Positions 21,003-31,313 of a stretch of DNA of 64,000 nt are shown here, piece after piece. The position numbers and the translations under genes are program-made. The stretch's first letter is position 1; each line of letters starts with the position of its first letter. The notes beneath the pieces were generated by a model, which did no database searches, was not told the DNA's origin, and saw nothing but the letters and a program-made list of their open reading frames with translations. The DNA is from Rouxiella aceris (GTDB lineage Bacteria > Pseudomonadota > Gammaproteobacteria > Enterobacterales > Enterobacteriaceae): contig NZ_JAADJU010000014.1 in the NCBI RefSeq assembly GCF_012933545.1, forward strand, positions 62,001-126,000, read 5' to 3'.

Positions 21003-21977
21003 TCAGGGTTTTTTCGGTGCTTCAGCGGGAGGCGCCGGCGGTGTTGCCTGCGCAGGCGCTGTGCCCCAATCCCGCCATTGGCGCGCAATAAAATTAACCA
21101 CCGGAGTTTGTTCAATACTCTCGGCCAATACAGTAAACATGGCGGTGGCATAGACCGGCGGGATCGGCTGTTTAAGCGCACAGGTACGAATACCTTTAGG
21201 CTGCGGCTTAGGCGGAATAACAGGTTTGAATGCCGGTTGTGGCATATGGCTGACCGACGCGTTTAACAAATCGCTTGGGCGTACCAGTTGGATATCCCCC
21301 GGCAGGTTAGCCAGCTCTTGCTGGATCACACTGACAGTGCTGGGATGCGGATGCCCAATGGCGATAGCAAAGCCGCTGCTGCGGGCAATGGCGATGGCGC
21401 GAGCAAATTGATGGCGGATCTCGGCATCGTTTTGCACATCATCCAGAAAGACATTGCGTTTTATTACTTTGACCGAGGTGCCCTGCGCGGCCTGCATTGA
21501 TTGCGTGCCGCCAATGGTCATACTGTCGAGAAAGAACAGGTGATGAGGTGCCATGGCCTGCATGACATTTTGCATGCCGCTCAGGCTGGAGGTCATTTTG
21601 CTGCCCTGATGATTGTTGATACCCACCGCGTAAGGGATATCGGCAATCGCCTGATCGACAATGCGTCTGACTTCCTGACTGCTCATTGACGGTGTCAGCG
21701 TGTTTTTTTCCAGCGGTTGTTTACTGATAGGCTCCATTGGCAGATGGATCAGGATCTCGCGACCCTGCTGGTGAGCTTTTTCCATCATTTGACGGGAATC
21801 AGGCGCATTGGGGAAAATGGCAACCGAGACATTGATTGGCATTTTCAGCACCTGATTTTCGTTCTGAGCCCGATAACCAAAATCATCAAACAGAATAGCC
21901 AGTTTGGCTGCCTGAACATCCAGAGTGAATGCCAGCGCCGCGCATAACGTCACTAAGCGTCTTTTTTTATATTGCAA
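21003..21977 (-). CDS. yibQ: Divergent polysaccharide deacetylase family protein YibQ
   Basis: 324-residue exported protein of the divergent polysaccharide deacetylase family. An N-terminal signal-like stretch (LVTLCAALAFTLDVQA) precedes AKLAILFDDFGYRAQNENQV, with the DD metal-site motif; GINNHQGSKMTS and AIGHPHPST follow. The start is placed at a TTG two bases after the envC stop, where the end of envC supplies a GGGAAG ribosome site; a GTG 18 bases upstream is the alternative. The C-terminus is Pro/Ala-rich. Genetic neighbour of envC; substrate unknown. Confidence 0.9.
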   Translation of the reverse strand: MQYKKRRLVTLCAALAFTLDVQAAKLAILFDDFGYRAQNENQVLKMPINVSVAIFPNAPDSRQMMEKAHQQGREILIHLPMEPISKQPLEKNTLTPSMSSQEVRRIVDQAIADIPYAVGINNHQGSKMTSSLSGMQNVMQAMAPHHLFFLDSMTIGGTQSMQAAQGTSVKVIKRNVFLDDVQNDAEIRHQFARAIAIARSSGFAIAIGHPHPSTVSVIQQELANLPGDIQLVRPSDLLNASVSHMPQPAFKPVIPPKPQPKGIRTCALKQPIPPVYATAMFTVLAESIEQTPVVNFIARQWRDWGTAPAQATPPAPPAEAPKKP

Positions 21978-21979
21978 TG

Positions 21980-23215
21980 TTATCTTCCCAACCACGGCTG
22001 TGGGTTAACGGCCTGACCCTGCCGACGAATTTCGAAATAGAGGCCCGGCTGACCTTGACCACCGCTGGTACCCACTTGGGCAATTGGCTGACCGGCTTTC
22101 ACCTGCTCGCCAATATTGACCAGTGAGCTCTGATTATAGCCGTACAAACTCATGTCGCCCTTGCCGTGATCGATCACCACAACCAGCCCATAACCCTGTA
22201 ACCAGTCTGCCAGCAGTACGCGTCCATCGGCGATGGCCTTGACATCAGTGCCAGCGCGAGCGGCGATCACCATGCCTTTCCAGCGCAGTTCGCCCTGGAG
22301 CTGTTCACCAAATCGGTGTTGTATCGAGCCGTGGACCGGCCAGATATTTTGTCCTGCCGCCCGGCCAAGGCCGCCGGTACGCGACACCAAAGACTGTTCG
22401 CTTTGCGTCGGTTTGTAGGTGGAACCCTTGGATTTGGCCTGCTGTTCTTTTTGTTTAACCGCAGCTGCCTCGCGGGCTTCCTGTTCGGCACGTGCGCGTG
22501 CTGCGCGCTCGGCGGCGGCGATTTTATCCTGTAGTCGGGTTTCGTTGGCACGCAGCTCCACCAGGCTTTCTTCATCTTTCTGTAAAGCTGATTCCAGCGA
22601 GGTTAAGGTTTTTTGCCGAGCCCCCAGCGCCTGCTCGAGTTTTTCCTGCTGGCTCTGTTGCGCCGCGAGCACCGATTTCTGCTCTACCAGCTTAGATTGC
22701 AGGGTGACGCGTTGTTCCGCCAGGTCGCTGCGCGTCTTTTTTAGCGCCTCGATATTCTCCTGACGCTGCTGATTAAAATAGCCAAAATAGGCCAGCAGAC
22801 GTTCGCTGCGCTGACTCTCTTCTCCGCTTAACACCAGTTGCAGTCCGTTCTGTTTGCCTAATCGGAAGGCGGCATCGAGCTGTTTGGCGAGAATGCTCTC
22901 CTGGCTCTTTTGCTGTTTTTGCAGTTTGTCGATCGAGGCGTTCAGGCCGCTAATATCTTTGTTTAACCCGGCCAGAGTCAGCTCGGTTGCACGCAGGGTG
23001 CGGCTGGCAGCCGAGATGGTTTTTTCTTGTGATTTCAATTGTTCAAGCAGGGATCCACGTTGCAGCTTTTGCGCGCGAACGCTTCTTTCTTTATCGGCGA
23101 TGCTTTGCTGAATGTCTTTGAGTTGGTCCTTGGTTTCATCGGCAAAAGCGATCCGTGGCTGAACCAGCAGGACGCCACAGACGATCAGTGCTGTACCGGA
23201 CAGGACTTTTCTCAT
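21980..23215 (-). CDS. envC: Murein hydrolase activator EnvC
   Basis: Periplasmic activator of the amidases AmiA and AmiB during daughter-cell separation, recruited through FtsEX. It has 411 residues from MRKVLSG; an in-frame TTG nine codons upstream is an alternative start. A signal peptide ends near PRIAFA-DE. A long coiled coil (roughly residues 30-260) follows. The C-terminal LytM/M23 domain (RWKGMVIAARAGTDVKAIAD to QPWLGR) lacks the usual HxxxD and HxH zinc set, as expected for a regulator without hydrolase activity. Downstream of gpmM, with a terminator-like hairpin between them. Confidence 0.95.
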   Translation of the reverse strand: MRKVLSGTALIVCGVLLVQPRIAFADETKDQLKDIQQSIADKERSVRAQKLQRGSLLEQLKSQEKTISAASRTLRATELTLAGLNKDISGLNASIDKLQKQQKSQESILAKQLDAAFRLGKQNGLQLVLSGEESQRSERLLAYFGYFNQQRQENIEALKKTRSDLAEQRVTLQSKLVEQKSVLAAQQSQQEKLEQALGARQKTLTSLESALQKDEESLVELRANETRLQDKIAAAERAARARAEQEAREAAAVKQKEQQAKSKGSTYKPTQSEQSLVSRTGGLGRAAGQNIWPVHGSIQHRFGEQLQGELRWKGMVIAARAGTDVKAIADGRVLLADWLQGYGLVVVIDHGKGDMSLYGYNQSSLVNIGEQVKAGQPIAQVGTSGGQGQPGLYFEIRRQGQAVNPQPWLGR

Positions 23216-23332
23216 CAAACTAAAATAAATAGATTTGCTCAAACTTTTTTCCGCTTGCCGACCCAGGGATGATAGACAATCTGATCACGTGAGCCTTTAT
23301 CGTAGCACTAATCAACAGGCTGATGCACAAAC

Positions 23333-23366
23333 AAAAAAGGCGTACCAGCCGTGGCTGATACACCTT
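23333..23366 (-). terminator. Terminator after gpmM
   Basis: On the minus strand AAGGTGTATCAGCC pairs with GGCTGGTACGCCTT along all 14 positions (two G-U), with a short loop and a T6 run. It stands between gpmM and envC, so most gpmM transcripts should stop before envC. Confidence 0.85.
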
Positions 23367-23432
23367 AAATAGGTTGTTTTCGTCAGGTATTCACCGGCGG
23401 CAAAGCCCCGCCGGTTGGCGACCTGGCGTCGA

Positions 23433-24977
23433 CTATTTGGTAATGAACAGCGGTTTGCCGCTCATTTCTGCCGGTACTGGCATGCCCATCAGCGACAGCA
23501 TGGTCGGGGCAATATCAGATAATTTACCGCCTTCGATGGCATCGGCCGCTTTACCGACGTAGATCAATGGAACGGGCAGGCTGGTATGGGCAGTGTGTGC
23601 CTGACCGGTTTGCGGATCGCGCATTTGCTCGGCATTGCCGTGGTCGGCGGTGATCAGCAACTGACCATCGACGGCTTTCACTGCATCGACAACCTTGGCA
23701 ATACAGCTATCCAGGGTTTCTACCGCTTTAATCGCTGCATCGTAGATACCGGTATGGCCAACCATATCGCCGTTAGGGTAGTTACAGATGATGGCGTCAT
23801 ATTTACCGCTGGCAATGGCGGTCAGCAGTTTGTCGGTCAGCTCGGCAGAGCTCATCTCAGGCTGCAGATCGTAGGTTGCCACGTTTGGTGATTTGATCAG
23901 AATACGTTCTTCGCCGGTGAAAGGTTGTTCCAGTCCACCATTAAAGAAGAAAGTCACGTGAGCGTATTTTTCGGTTTCCGAGATACGCAGTTGCGTTTTC
24001 TGATGATCCATCAGCCATTCGCCGAGGGTGTTTTTCAGCGAAGCCGGTGGATAAGCGCAAGCGGCAGAAATGTCGGCAGCGTATTCGGTCAACATAATGA
24101 AATCACCAAAGTTGATCACTTTTTCACGGGCAAAGCCGTCAAACTCTTTTTCAACAAAGGCGCGGGTGATCTGGCGTGCACGGTCGGCGCGGAAGTTCAT
24201 AAAGACCAGCGCGTCACCGTCATTAAGGCTGGCATCGGCTTCGCCGGCGGCCTGGATCACGGTCGGTTTAACAAATTCGTCGTTTTCGTCACGGGCGTAG
24301 GCGGCTTCCAGTGCCTGCACGGCGTTATCGCTGTGGAAAGCGCCTTTCGACTGGGTCATCAGATCATAAGCCAGTTGCACGCGGTCCCAGCGGTTGTCGC
24401 GGTCCATGGCGTAATAGCGGCCAATGATCGTCGCGATACGACCACAGCCCAGTGCTGCGAATTTGTCACTAAAGCGTTGCAACGCACTTTTTGCGCTGCG
24501 TGGCGGCGTGTCGCGGCCATCGAGGAATGCATGCAAATAGACGGCTTTGGCACCACGACGCTGGGCCAGTTCGACCATGGCCATAATGTGATCTTCATGG
24601 CTGTGAACGCCACCTGCGGACAGCAGACCCATGATATGCACCGCTTTGCCGGCGGCTACCGCGCGATCGACTGCGCCGACCAGCGTTGGGTTGGCAAAGA
24701 ACTCGCCTTCTTTGATTTCTTTGTCGAGACGGGTCAGATCCTGATAAACGATACGACCGGCACCCAGATTGACGTGGCCGACTTCCGAGTTGCCCATTTG
24801 CCCGTCAGGCAAGCCGACATCGAGGCCGGAAGCGGCAATCAGCGTGTGGGGACAGGTTTGCCACAGTTTATCCATAACCGGCGTTTGTGCATTGAGCACC
24901 GCATTATCTTGTTGTTCTTCGCGATATCCGTAGCCATCAAGGATCACCAGAACCATTGGTTTTTTGTTACCCGACAT
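23433..24977 (-). CDS. gpmM: 2,3-bisphosphoglycerate-independent phosphoglycerate mutase
   Basis: Manganese-dependent interconversion of 3- and 2-phosphoglycerate. It has 514 residues, the usual length. The metal ligand Asp is in [10 protein letters not shown]; the phosphorylated catalytic Ser64 is in MGNSEVGH; a later metal site is in [11 protein letters not shown]. The alkaline phosphatase-like and phosphotransferase domains are both present. Divergent from yibN. Confidence 0.98.
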   Translation of the reverse strand: MSGNKKPMVLVILDGYGYREEQQDNAVLNAQTPVMDKLWQTCPHTLIAASGLDVGLPDGQMGNSEVGHVNLGAGRIVYQDLTRLDKEIKEGEFFANPTLVGAVDRAVAAGKAVHIMGLLSAGGVHSHEDHIMAMVELAQRRGAKAVYLHAFLDGRDTPPRSAKSALQRFSDKFAALGCGRIATIIGRYYAMDRDNRWDRVQLAYDLMTQSKGAFHSDNAVQALEAAYARDENDEFVKPTVIQAAGEADASLNDGDALVFMNFRADRARQITRAFVEKEFDGFAREKVINFGDFIMLTEYAADISAACAYPPASLKNTLGEWLMDHQKTQLRISETEKYAHVTFFFNGGLEQPFTGEERILIKSPNVATYDLQPEMSSAELTDKLLTAIASGKYDAIICNYPNGDMVGHTGIYDAAIKAVETLDSCIAKVVDAVKAVDGQLLITADHGNAEQMRDPQTGQAHTAHTSLPVPLIYVGKAADAIEGGKLSDIAPTMLSLMGMPVPAEMSGKPLFITK

Positions 24978-25293
24978 TGCAATACCCTCTACTTGATAAG
25001 TTTAAATGTTGAATAGGCTCGCAGAAGGCGTCAGTTGCGCATGCAGAGCAGATCTGCGCGGCTATTCCCACTTTTGCTGGCAAATTCTATATCAGCGCGC
25101 AAAGGAGAATAGCGCAGGGAGATCAAAGTAAGCGCAATGTCCGGGATTATTTTAAGGAATGCTCCCTTGATTTTTTCGGGATATGCCTCAGTTTATGGTA
25201 ATAGGCGGCGCATTCGGGCTGTAATTGCGCCATCCGCAGGGTATACTCGTTAGCCTTGATTTTTCCCTTAACTGTCGGGAGTTGCTACACCCC
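24978..25293. other. gpmM/yibN divergent intergenic region
   Basis: 316 bases between divergent gpmM and yibN. It must carry both promoters. I saw no long inverted repeat, tRNA or convincing small ORF. Confidence 0.5.
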
Positions 25294-25743
25294 ATGCAAG
25301 ACATTCTACCCCTGCAAGACATTATGCCATTTATTAGCGCGCACCCGGTTCTGAGCCTGGCGTGGGTTGCCCTGCTGATTGCCGTGATTTTTACCACGGT
25401 CAAAGCACGTTTTTCCAAAGTCAAAGAGATCACCCGCGGCGAAGCGACGCGTCTGATTAATAAAGAAGATGCCGTGGTTGTGGATGTGCGTGCGCGTGAA
25501 GAGTTCCGCAAAGGTCATATTTCCACGTCGGTCAATCTGCTGACTGCAGACATTAAAAGCAACAATCTGGCCGAAGTGGCCAAACATAAAGCGCAGCCAG
25601 TGATTGTTGTCTGTGCCAATGGTCAAACTTCCCGTGCTGCCGCAGAAGGTCTGGTCACCGCCGGTTTTGAGCGTGTTTACACCCTGAAAGAAGGCATTGC
25701 AGGCTGGAGCGGTGAAAATCTGCCATTGGCTCGCGGCAAGTAA
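25294..25743 (+). CDS. yibN: Membrane-anchored rhodanese-like protein YibN
   Basis: 149 residues. One N-terminal membrane segment (about 16-35, [20 protein letters not shown]) is followed by a rhodanese domain. The active-site loop [12 protein letters not shown] places a Cys at 107 with a conserved Arg after it, the expected layout of a catalytic rhodanese. From memory E. coli YibN lacks this Cys, so sulfurtransferase activity is more plausible here. First gene of yibN-grxC-secB-gpsA. The start is the ATG after CGGGAGTTGC; a later ATG at 25324 is possible. Confidence 0.9.
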   Translation: MQDILPLQDIMPFISAHPVLSLAWVALLIAVIFTTVKARFSKVKEITRGEATRLINKEDAVVVDVRAREEFRKGHISTSVNLLTADIKSNNLAEVAKHKAQPVIVVCANGQTSRAAAEGLVTAGFERVYTLKEGIAGWSGENLPLARGK

Positions 25744-25783
25744 GAATACTCTCTATCCCAACTACATGATTCTGAGGTGTGAT

Positions 25784-26032
25784 ATGGCTAAGATTGAAAT
25801 CTTCACCAAAGCGACCTGTCCTTATTGCCATCGTGCCAAAGCCTTGCTCAACAGCAAGGGCGCAGCCTTTAGCGAAATTGCCATCGATGGTGATGCTCAA
25901 CAGCGTGAAGTGATGATCGCACGCAGTGGCCGTACTACTGTTCCTCAAATATTTATCGACGGACAGCACATTGGTGGCTGCGACGATTTACACGCACTCG
26001 ATGCTCGTGGTGGTCTTGATCCTCTGCTTTAG
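25784..26032 (+). CDS. grxC: Glutaredoxin 3
   Basis: 82-residue glutathione-dependent disulfide oxidoreductase. It has redox motif CPYC at residues 12-15, the cis-Pro in TTVPQIF and the GG motif HIGGCDD that binds glutathione. The start at MAKIEIFTKA follows a GAGGTG site; upstream codons are excluded by homology. Between yibN and secB. Confidence 0.98.
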   Translation: MAKIEIFTKATCPYCHRAKALLNSKGAAFSEIAIDGDAQQREVMIARSGRTTVPQIFIDGQHIGGCDDLHALDARGGLDPLL

Positions 26033-26103
26033 CAGAGGGCGCGCTTTTGCGTATAAAGGCGGGTGTTAACAAGGACTATAATTAACTTAAGGGTAATTTT
26101 TTC

Positions 26104-26574
26104 ATGTCAGAACAGAACAACACAGAGATGACTTTCCAGATCCAACGTATCTATACCAAAGACATCTCTTTTGAAGCTCCAAACGCACCGCAGGTTTTTC
26201 AGAAAGAGTGGGAACCGGAGATCAAACTGGATTTGGACACCGCTTCCAGCCAATTGGCCGAAGGCGTATTTGAAGTTGTCCTGCGTGTGACCGTGACTGC
26301 GAGCGTTGGCGAAGAAACAGCATTCCTGTGCGAAGTTCAGCAAGGCGGCATCTTCTCTATCGATGGTATTGATGGTACTCAGATGGCGCATTGCCTGGGT
26401 GCATATTGCCCGAATATTCTGTTCCCATACGCGCGTGAGTGCATCACCAGCCTGGTTTCACGCGGCACCTTCCCGCAACTCAATCTGGCACCGGTAAATT
26501 TTGACGCGCTGTTTATGAATTATCTGCAACAGCAGTCAGAAACCGAAGGTGCACAGCCACATCAGGATGCCTGA
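26104..26574 (+). CDS. secB: Protein-export chaperone SecB
   Basis: Tetrameric cytosolic chaperone that keeps preproteins unfolded and delivers them to SecA. It has 156 residues. It contains the conserved core [19 protein letters not shown] and the acidic, flexible C-terminal tail. Its stop overlaps the gpsA start as TGATG, which couples translation of the two genes. Confidence 0.98.
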   Translation: MSEQNNTEMTFQIQRIYTKDISFEAPNAPQVFQKEWEPEIKLDLDTASSQLAEGVFEVVLRVTVTASVGEETAFLCEVQQGGIFSIDGIDGTQMAHCLGAYCPNILFPYARECITSLVSRGTFPQLNLAPVNFDALFMNYLQQQSETEGAQPHQDA

Positions 26575-27593
26575 TGAAAACTGTCAATGCTTCAATGACC
26601 GTTATCGGTGCCGGCTCGTACGGCACCGCTTTAGCCATTACCCTCGCCAGAAATGGCCACTCTGTGGTGCTGTGGGGTCATAACGCTGCGCACATTCAGG
26701 CATTGCAGGCTGCTCGTTGCAATCAGGCATTTTTGCCTGATGTCACTTTTCCTGAAACCTTGATTCTGGAAACAGACCTTGCGGCAGCTATTGCGGCAAG
26801 TCGCGATGTGCTGGTGGTAGTACCAAGCCACGTTTTTGGCGATGTGCTACGACAAATCAAACCTTTCTTGCGTGCCGATGCGCGTATTGTCTGGGCCACC
26901 AAGGGTCTGGAGGCAGAAACGGGGCGTCTGTTACAGGACGTCGCGCGCGAAGCCCTGGGTGACACTATTCCTCTGGCCGTGGTGTCCGGACCGACCTTTG
27001 CCAAAGAGCTGGCCGCGGGCTTGCCAACCGCCATTGCCCTGGCTTCCACCGATGCCCAGTTTGCCGAAGACCTGCAGCAATTGCTGCACTGCGGCAAAAG
27101 CTTCCGCGTCTACAGTAATCCCGATTTCATTGGCGTTCAGCTTGGCGGTGCCGTGAAAAACGTTATCGCCATTGGTGCCGGCATGTCCGACGGCATTGGT
27201 TTTGGTGCCAACGCCCGCACGGCGTTAATTACCCGTGGACTGGCTGAAATGAGCCGTCTGGGAACGGCATTAGGGGCTTCACCTTCTACTTTTATGGGCA
27301 TGGCAGGGTTAGGCGATTTGGTGCTAACCTGTACCGATAACCAATCCCGTAATCGTCGCTTTGGTATCATGCTGGGACAGGGGCACGATGTGCAGAGTGC
27401 TCAGGATCAGATAGGCCAGGTGGTTGAAGGTTATCGTAATACCAAAGAAGTTCGTGCCCTGGCGCAGCGTTTTAACGTTGAAATGCCCATTACCGAACAA
27501 ATCTTTCAGGTGCTGTACAACGGTAAAGACGCGCGAGAAGCGGCAACCAGTTTGCTGGCTCGAGCCAGTAAAGACGAACTGACCAGCCGCTGA
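26574..27593 (+). CDS. gpsA: Glycerol-3-phosphate dehydrogenase (NAD(P)+)
   Basis: Makes sn-glycerol 3-phosphate from DHAP for phospholipid synthesis. It has 339 residues. Rossmann motif [12 protein letters not shown] is at about 11-22; the catalytic Lys region is [25 protein letters not shown] is the C-terminal substrate and cofactor region. The start overlaps the secB stop. Two tandem hairpins follow before cysE. Confidence 0.98.
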   Translation: MKTVNASMTVIGAGSYGTALAITLARNGHSVVLWGHNAAHIQALQAARCNQAFLPDVTFPETLILETDLAAAIAASRDVLVVVPSHVFGDVLRQIKPFLRADARIVWATKGLEAETGRLLQDVAREALGDTIPLAVVSGPTFAKELAAGLPTAIALASTDAQFAEDLQQLLHCGKSFRVYSNPDFIGVQLGGAVKNVIAIGAGMSDGIGFGANARTALITRGLAEMSRLGTALGASPSTFMGMAGLGDLVLTCTDNQSRNRRFGIMLGQGHDVQSAQDQIGQVVEGYRNTKEVRALAQRFNVEMPITEQIFQVLYNGKDAREAATSLLARASKDELTSR

Positions 27594-27612
27594 TACCTCA
27601 TACTGTTTGCCC

Positions 27613-27638
27613 GCCGGCAAGATCTGCCGGCAGGTTTT
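27613..27638 (+). terminator. gpsA terminator, first hairpin
   Basis: GCCGGCA (27613-27619), loop AGATC, TGCCGGC (27625-27631), then AGG and TTTT. Twenty bases after the gpsA stop. Confidence 0.75.
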
Positions 27639-27652
27639 CTGTTACTTGAAAG

Positions 27653-27677
27653 ATAAAGGGAACTGCCCTTTATTTTA
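27653..27677 (+). terminator. Second hairpin before cysE
   Basis: ATAAAGGG (27653-27660), AACTG, CCCTTTAT (27666-27673), followed by TTTATT. It ends 20 bases before cysE, so it may act as a leaky terminator or limit read-through into cysE. Confidence 0.6.
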
Positions 27678-27696
27678 TTGGCTGTAAGGAAAAGTG

Positions 27697-28518
27697 ATGT
27701 CGTCAGAAGAGTTGGAACTGGTCTGGAACAACATAAAATCAGAGGCGAGAGCGCTGGCTGAGTGTGAACCTATGCTGGCGAGCTTTTTCCATGCGACATT
27801 ACTTAAACACGAAAATCTTGGCAGCGCGCTGAGCTATATTCTGGCCAATAAACTGGGCAATCCGATTATGCCCGCCATCGCTATCCGTGAAGTGGTGGAA
27901 GAGGCGTACCGTAACGACGCGCAAATGACGCTGTCGGCGGCCCGTGACATTCTGGCCGTGCATTCCCGCGATGCTGCCGTTGATCAATTCTCTACGCCGC
28001 TGCTGTACCTGAAAGGTTTTCACGCGCTGCAGGCCTATCGCATTGGCAACTGGTTGTGGAAGCAGGACCGCAAGGCACTGGCAATCTATTTTCAGAACCA
28101 GATCTCCGTCTCCTTTGGCGTCGATATTCATCCTGCCGCACGTATTGGCTGTGGCATTATGCTCGACCATGCCACCGGCATTGTGATCGGCGAAACGGCG
28201 GTGGTAGAGAACGATGTCTCCATCCTGCAATCGGTCACTCTCGGCGGGACCGGCAAAACCGTTGGCGATCGTCATCCCAAAATTCGTGAAGGTGTGATGA
28301 TTGGTGCCGGGGCGAAAATCCTTGGCAATATCGAGGTCGGCGTAGGTGCGAAAATAGGTGCCGGTTCAGTGGTCTTGCAGTCTGTACCCGCGCATACCAC
28401 CGCCGCTGGCGTACCTGCGCGTATCGTCGGGCGTCCGGAAAGCGAAAAACCTTCAATGGATATGAACCAGCACTTTAACGGGATTAATCAGGGTTTTGAG
28501 TTTGGCGACGGGATTTGA
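27697..28518 (+). CDS. cysE: Serine acetyltransferase
   Basis: First step of cysteine synthesis: serine plus acetyl-CoA gives O-acetylserine; the enzyme is feedback-inhibited by cysteine. It has 273 residues from ATG; the preceding in-frame GTG is not needed. An N-terminal helical domain is followed by a left-handed beta-helix of hexapeptide repeats from about residue 140. The catalytic His is in IMLDHATGIVIGETA. The C-terminal tail ends FEFGDGI with the conserved Ile that binds O-acetylserine sulfhydrylase. Confidence 0.98.
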   Translation: MSSEELELVWNNIKSEARALAECEPMLASFFHATLLKHENLGSALSYILANKLGNPIMPAIAIREVVEEAYRNDAQMTLSAARDILAVHSRDAAVDQFSTPLLYLKGFHALQAYRIGNWLWKQDRKALAIYFQNQISVSFGVDIHPAARIGCGIMLDHATGIVIGETAVVENDVSILQSVTLGGTGKTVGDRHPKIREGVMIGAGAKILGNIEVGVGAKIGAGSVVLQSVPAHTTAAGVPARIVGRPESEKPSMDMNQHFNGINQGFEFGDGI

Positions 28519-28523
28519 TTGTT

Positions 28524-28558
28524 AACGGCAGGCGTTCGCATGCCGTTTCTGCTTTTTT
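28524..28558 (+). terminator. cysE terminator
   Basis: AACGGCA (28524-28530) pairs with TGCCGTT (28541-28547), followed shortly by a T6 run. It directly abuts the convergent trmL stop. Confidence 0.7.
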
Positions 28559-28559
28559 C

Positions 28560-29048
28560 TTAAAGATTGCCCGGCAGCGTTTTAATTAGCGCCCCCGGAT
28601 AGCCCAATTGCCTCCAGGCTTCGTACACTACTACCGATACGGCGTTGGATAAATTCATGCTGCGACTTTCGGCCTGCATTGGGATGCGAATTTTTTGCTC
28701 CGGCGGCAGATTATCGAGGATTGTTGCGGGCAAACCCCGTGTCTCCGGGCCAAACAGCAAATAATCATTTTGCTGATAGGCAACCGCGCTGTGCGCCGGT
28801 GTCCCCTTGGTGGTCAGGGCAAACAGGCGGGCAGGGGTTTCGCTGGCCAGAAACGCCTCATAGTTGTCATGATGCTTGATATGAGCGAATTCGTGATAGT
28901 CCAGCCCCGCACGGCGTAGCCGTTTGTCATCCCAGGCAAAACCCATAGGTTTAATCAGATGTAACTGGCAGCCGGTATTGGCACAAAGGCGAATAATGTT
29001 ACCGGTGTTCGGTGGGATTTCTGGTTCGAATAAAATGATGTTAAGCAT
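28560..29048 (-). CDS. trmL: tRNA (cytidine/uridine(34)-2'-O)-methyltransferase TrmL
   Basis: SPOUT methyltransferase that 2'-O-methylates the wobble base of two leucine tRNAs. It has 162 residues from [20 protein letters not shown]; a longer open frame upstream has no homology. Knot motifs [13 protein letters not shown] and [13 protein letters not shown] bind S-adenosylmethionine. Convergent with cysE and downstream of cpxA on the same strand. Confidence 0.97.
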   Translation of the reverse strand: MLNIILFEPEIPPNTGNIIRLCANTGCQLHLIKPMGFAWDDKRLRRAGLDYHEFAHIKHHDNYEAFLASETPARLFALTTKGTPAHSAVAYQQNDYLLFGPETRGLPATILDNLPPEQKIRIPMQAESRSMNLSNAVSVVVYEAWRQLGYPGALIKTLPGNL

Positions 29049-29095
29049 GCGGCTCGCGCCCCTCTCTCTCATGAGGGACGCAGAATAACAGAATC

Positions 29096-30466
29096 TCAGC
29101 GTTGCTGCAGCGGCAGCCAGATAATCAGCCGCAAACCGCCCAACGGACTGTCCTCGGCTCTTACCCAACCACGATGCTGCTGTACTGCCGTTTCCACAAT
29201 CGCCAGCCCCAAACCTGTGCCGCCTGACTCGCGATCTCGCGCTTCGTCTGTACGGTAGAAAGGGCGGAAAATCTGTTCGCGATCTTCTTCGCTGACCCCA
29301 GGACCATCATCGTCAACCATGATGGTGATCCCTTCACTGTCGGCGGTAAAGTTGACCGCAATATGATGATGGGAATAGCGCAAGGCATTGCGAACAATGT
29401 TTTCCAGCGCACTGTCGAGGGCGTTGGGGTTGCCAATGATTTTCCATGGCCCAGGCGGTGCGGTCACCTCCAGGGTTTTGCCCATCTGCTCGGCTTCAAA
29501 CTGCGCATTATCAATAACGTCGGCCCACAGCTCGTTGGCTTTTAACTGCTCGCGAGTCAGCTCATTTTTGTGCTGACTGCGGGAGAGCACCAGCAAATCG
29601 TTGATCATGCCATCCAGCCGCTGGGCTTCGGTTTCGATACGTTGCAGCTCTTTGCCTTCGCCATGTCGACGGCGCAGCAGCGCCGTGGCCAACTGCAAAC
29701 GCGTCAACGGGGTGCGCAGTTCATGGGAAATATCGGAAATCAGCCGCTGCTGTGCGGTTACCATACGTTCCAGCGCACTGACCATCTGATTAAAGCTGGC
29801 ACCGGTGGCCAGAAATTCCTGTGGCCCGGATTCCAGTTCGGGGTGCTGTTTAAGGTTGCCGCGTGCCACATCGTCGGCGGCGTTTTTCAGTTTACGCGCC
29901 GGTTTGGCCAGGCTCCAGGCCAGCCATAGCAGCAGAGGAGAACTGATTAACATCGTCACAATCAGCAATAGCAACGGGCGGTCAAACATCAGGTTGATAA
30001 AGTCGGACTGAGCGCTGCCCGACGGGCGGATCAGGTAGAGCTGATAGTTGTCTTCACCATCACGGACGGCAAAGGGGCCGACCATTTCAACGCGGCCATA
30101 TTTCTTTTTCTTGGGACGGTCGGAATTATCAGACTGGCCGATAAAATTACGCACGATCTGCATTTCGTTGCGCTGTGCACCAATAACCCGGCCTTCGCTG
30201 GTAACCAGCAAGAGCCGCTGGCCCGGTGGCGCCCATTTGTCTATGGCCCGAAACAGCCTGCGCCACCACATCAGGTCATTGGCCGGATCGCCAGCCAGTT
30301 CGGCTTCGACATGCTGCTCAATCATTAACCCTTGCCGTTGCTCACTGTCAAGCAACGGGGTCAGTTGGCGCGAGTCGAGCTTGGGGACCATCAGGACCAA
30401 CATAAGCACCAGCGCGAGCGTGAACCAGAAGATGGCAAATATGCGCGCGGTAAGGCTGTTGATCAT
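29096..30466 (-). CDS. cpxA: Envelope stress sensor histidine kinase CpxA
   Basis: Inner membrane kinase of 456 residues. The first membrane segment is about 7-28. A periplasmic sensor domain runs to about 163 and the second segment is 164-184; a HAMP domain follows. The phosphorylated His248 is in [11 protein letters not shown]. The ATPase domain has the N box [18 protein letters not shown] and [11 protein letters not shown]. It responds to misfolded envelope proteins and phosphorylates CpxR. Overlaps cpxR by 4 bases in a cpxRA operon. Confidence 0.98.
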   Translation of the reverse strand: MINSLTARIFAIFWFTLALVLMLVLMVPKLDSRQLTPLLDSEQRQGLMIEQHVEAELAGDPANDLMWWRRLFRAIDKWAPPGQRLLLVTSEGRVIGAQRNEMQIVRNFIGQSDNSDRPKKKKYGRVEMVGPFAVRDGEDNYQLYLIRPSGSAQSDFINLMFDRPLLLLIVTMLISSPLLLWLAWSLAKPARKLKNAADDVARGNLKQHPELESGPQEFLATGASFNQMVSALERMVTAQQRLISDISHELRTPLTRLQLATALLRRRHGEGKELQRIETEAQRLDGMINDLLVLSRSQHKNELTREQLKANELWADVIDNAQFEAEQMGKTLEVTAPPGPWKIIGNPNALDSALENIVRNALRYSHHHIAVNFTADSEGITIMVDDDGPGVSEEDREQIFRPFYRTDEARDRESGGTGLGLAIVETAVQQHRGWVRAEDSPLGGLRLIIWLPLQQR

Positions 30467-31164
30467 GTAGCTGATACCATCAGATAGCCGCGGCCACGCA
30501 GCGTTTTAAACCACGGATGACCATCCTGGCGGTCCGGCAGCTTACGACGCAGATTGGAAATATGCATATCGATAGCCCGGTCAAAAGGCGTCAGGCGTTT
30601 GCCCAGCACTTCCTGGCTGAGATGCTCACGCGATACTACCTGCCCAAGATGCTTGGCCAGCAGATACAACAGGGTAAATTCGGTACCGGTCAGATCCAGC
30701 GGTTGCCCGTCAAAGCTGGCCTCCTGGCGACCCGGATTAAGCTGTAGTCCGTCCACTTCGAGATTGGGTGAACTATTATGTTCCCCCGCCTGTTGCTGTT
30801 CACTCCAGTTGGAACGACGCAGCATGGCACGTATACGCGCCACCAGTTCACGATCGTTGAACGGCTTGGGCAAGTAGTCATCCGCCCCCAGTTCAAGGCC
30901 GAGAACCTTATCCAGCTCGCTGCCACGGGCGGTGAGCATAATCACCGGCGTCTGATGGCGCTGGCGTAAATCTTTCAGGGTTTCGATACCATTTTTCTTT
31001 GGCATCATTACGTCGAGCAATATTAATTCGATGCTGGCGTCGAGTTTCTCCAGCCCTTGTTCGCCGTCATTGGCAACAACAACGCTGAATCCTTCAATTT
31101 CAAGCAATTCTTTCAACAGTGAAGTCAGTTCACGATCGTCATCAACTAACAAAATTTTATTCAT
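30463..31164 (-). CDS. cpxR: Envelope stress response regulator CpxR
   Basis: OmpR/PhoB-type regulator of 233 residues from MNKILLVDDDREL. The acidic pocket precedes phospho-acceptor Asp51 in LILLDVMMPKK. The C-terminal winged helix is around SREHLSQEVLGKRLTPFDRA. It activates cpxP and other envelope quality-control genes. A perfect CpxR box lies in the cpxR-cpxP divergent region, consistent with autoregulation. Confidence 0.98.
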   Translation of the reverse strand: MNKILLVDDDRELTSLLKELLEIEGFSVVVANDGEQGLEKLDASIELILLDVMMPKKNGIETLKDLRQRHQTPVIMLTARGSELDKVLGLELGADDYLPKPFNDRELVARIRAMLRRSNWSEQQQAGEHNSSPNLEVDGLQLNPGRQEASFDGQPLDLTGTEFTLLYLLAKHLGQVVSREHLSQEVLGKRLTPFDRAIDMHISNLRRKLPDRQDGHPWFKTLRGRGYLMVSAT

Positions 31165-31216
31165 TGTGTTTACCTCTAGACGCAAAATACGTCATCAATT
31201 GCCGCTATTCCATGAC

Positions 31217-31231
31217 TTTACGTAGTTTTAC
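31217..31231 (-). promoter_or_regulatory. CpxR box
   Basis: On the minus strand GTAAA-ACTAC-GTAAA, an exact match to the GTAAA-N5-GTAAA consensus. It sits in the 149-base gap between divergent cpxR and cpxP, where E. coli has its strongest CpxR-dependent promoter. Confidence 0.9.
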
Positions 31232-31313
31232 ATGCACTGACGCTAGTTTGCAGCTCCAGGGTTAGACTGCTTTTCAATGATTCGCGTTAAGCGAAATGAT
31301 ATAGGAGTTCGTG

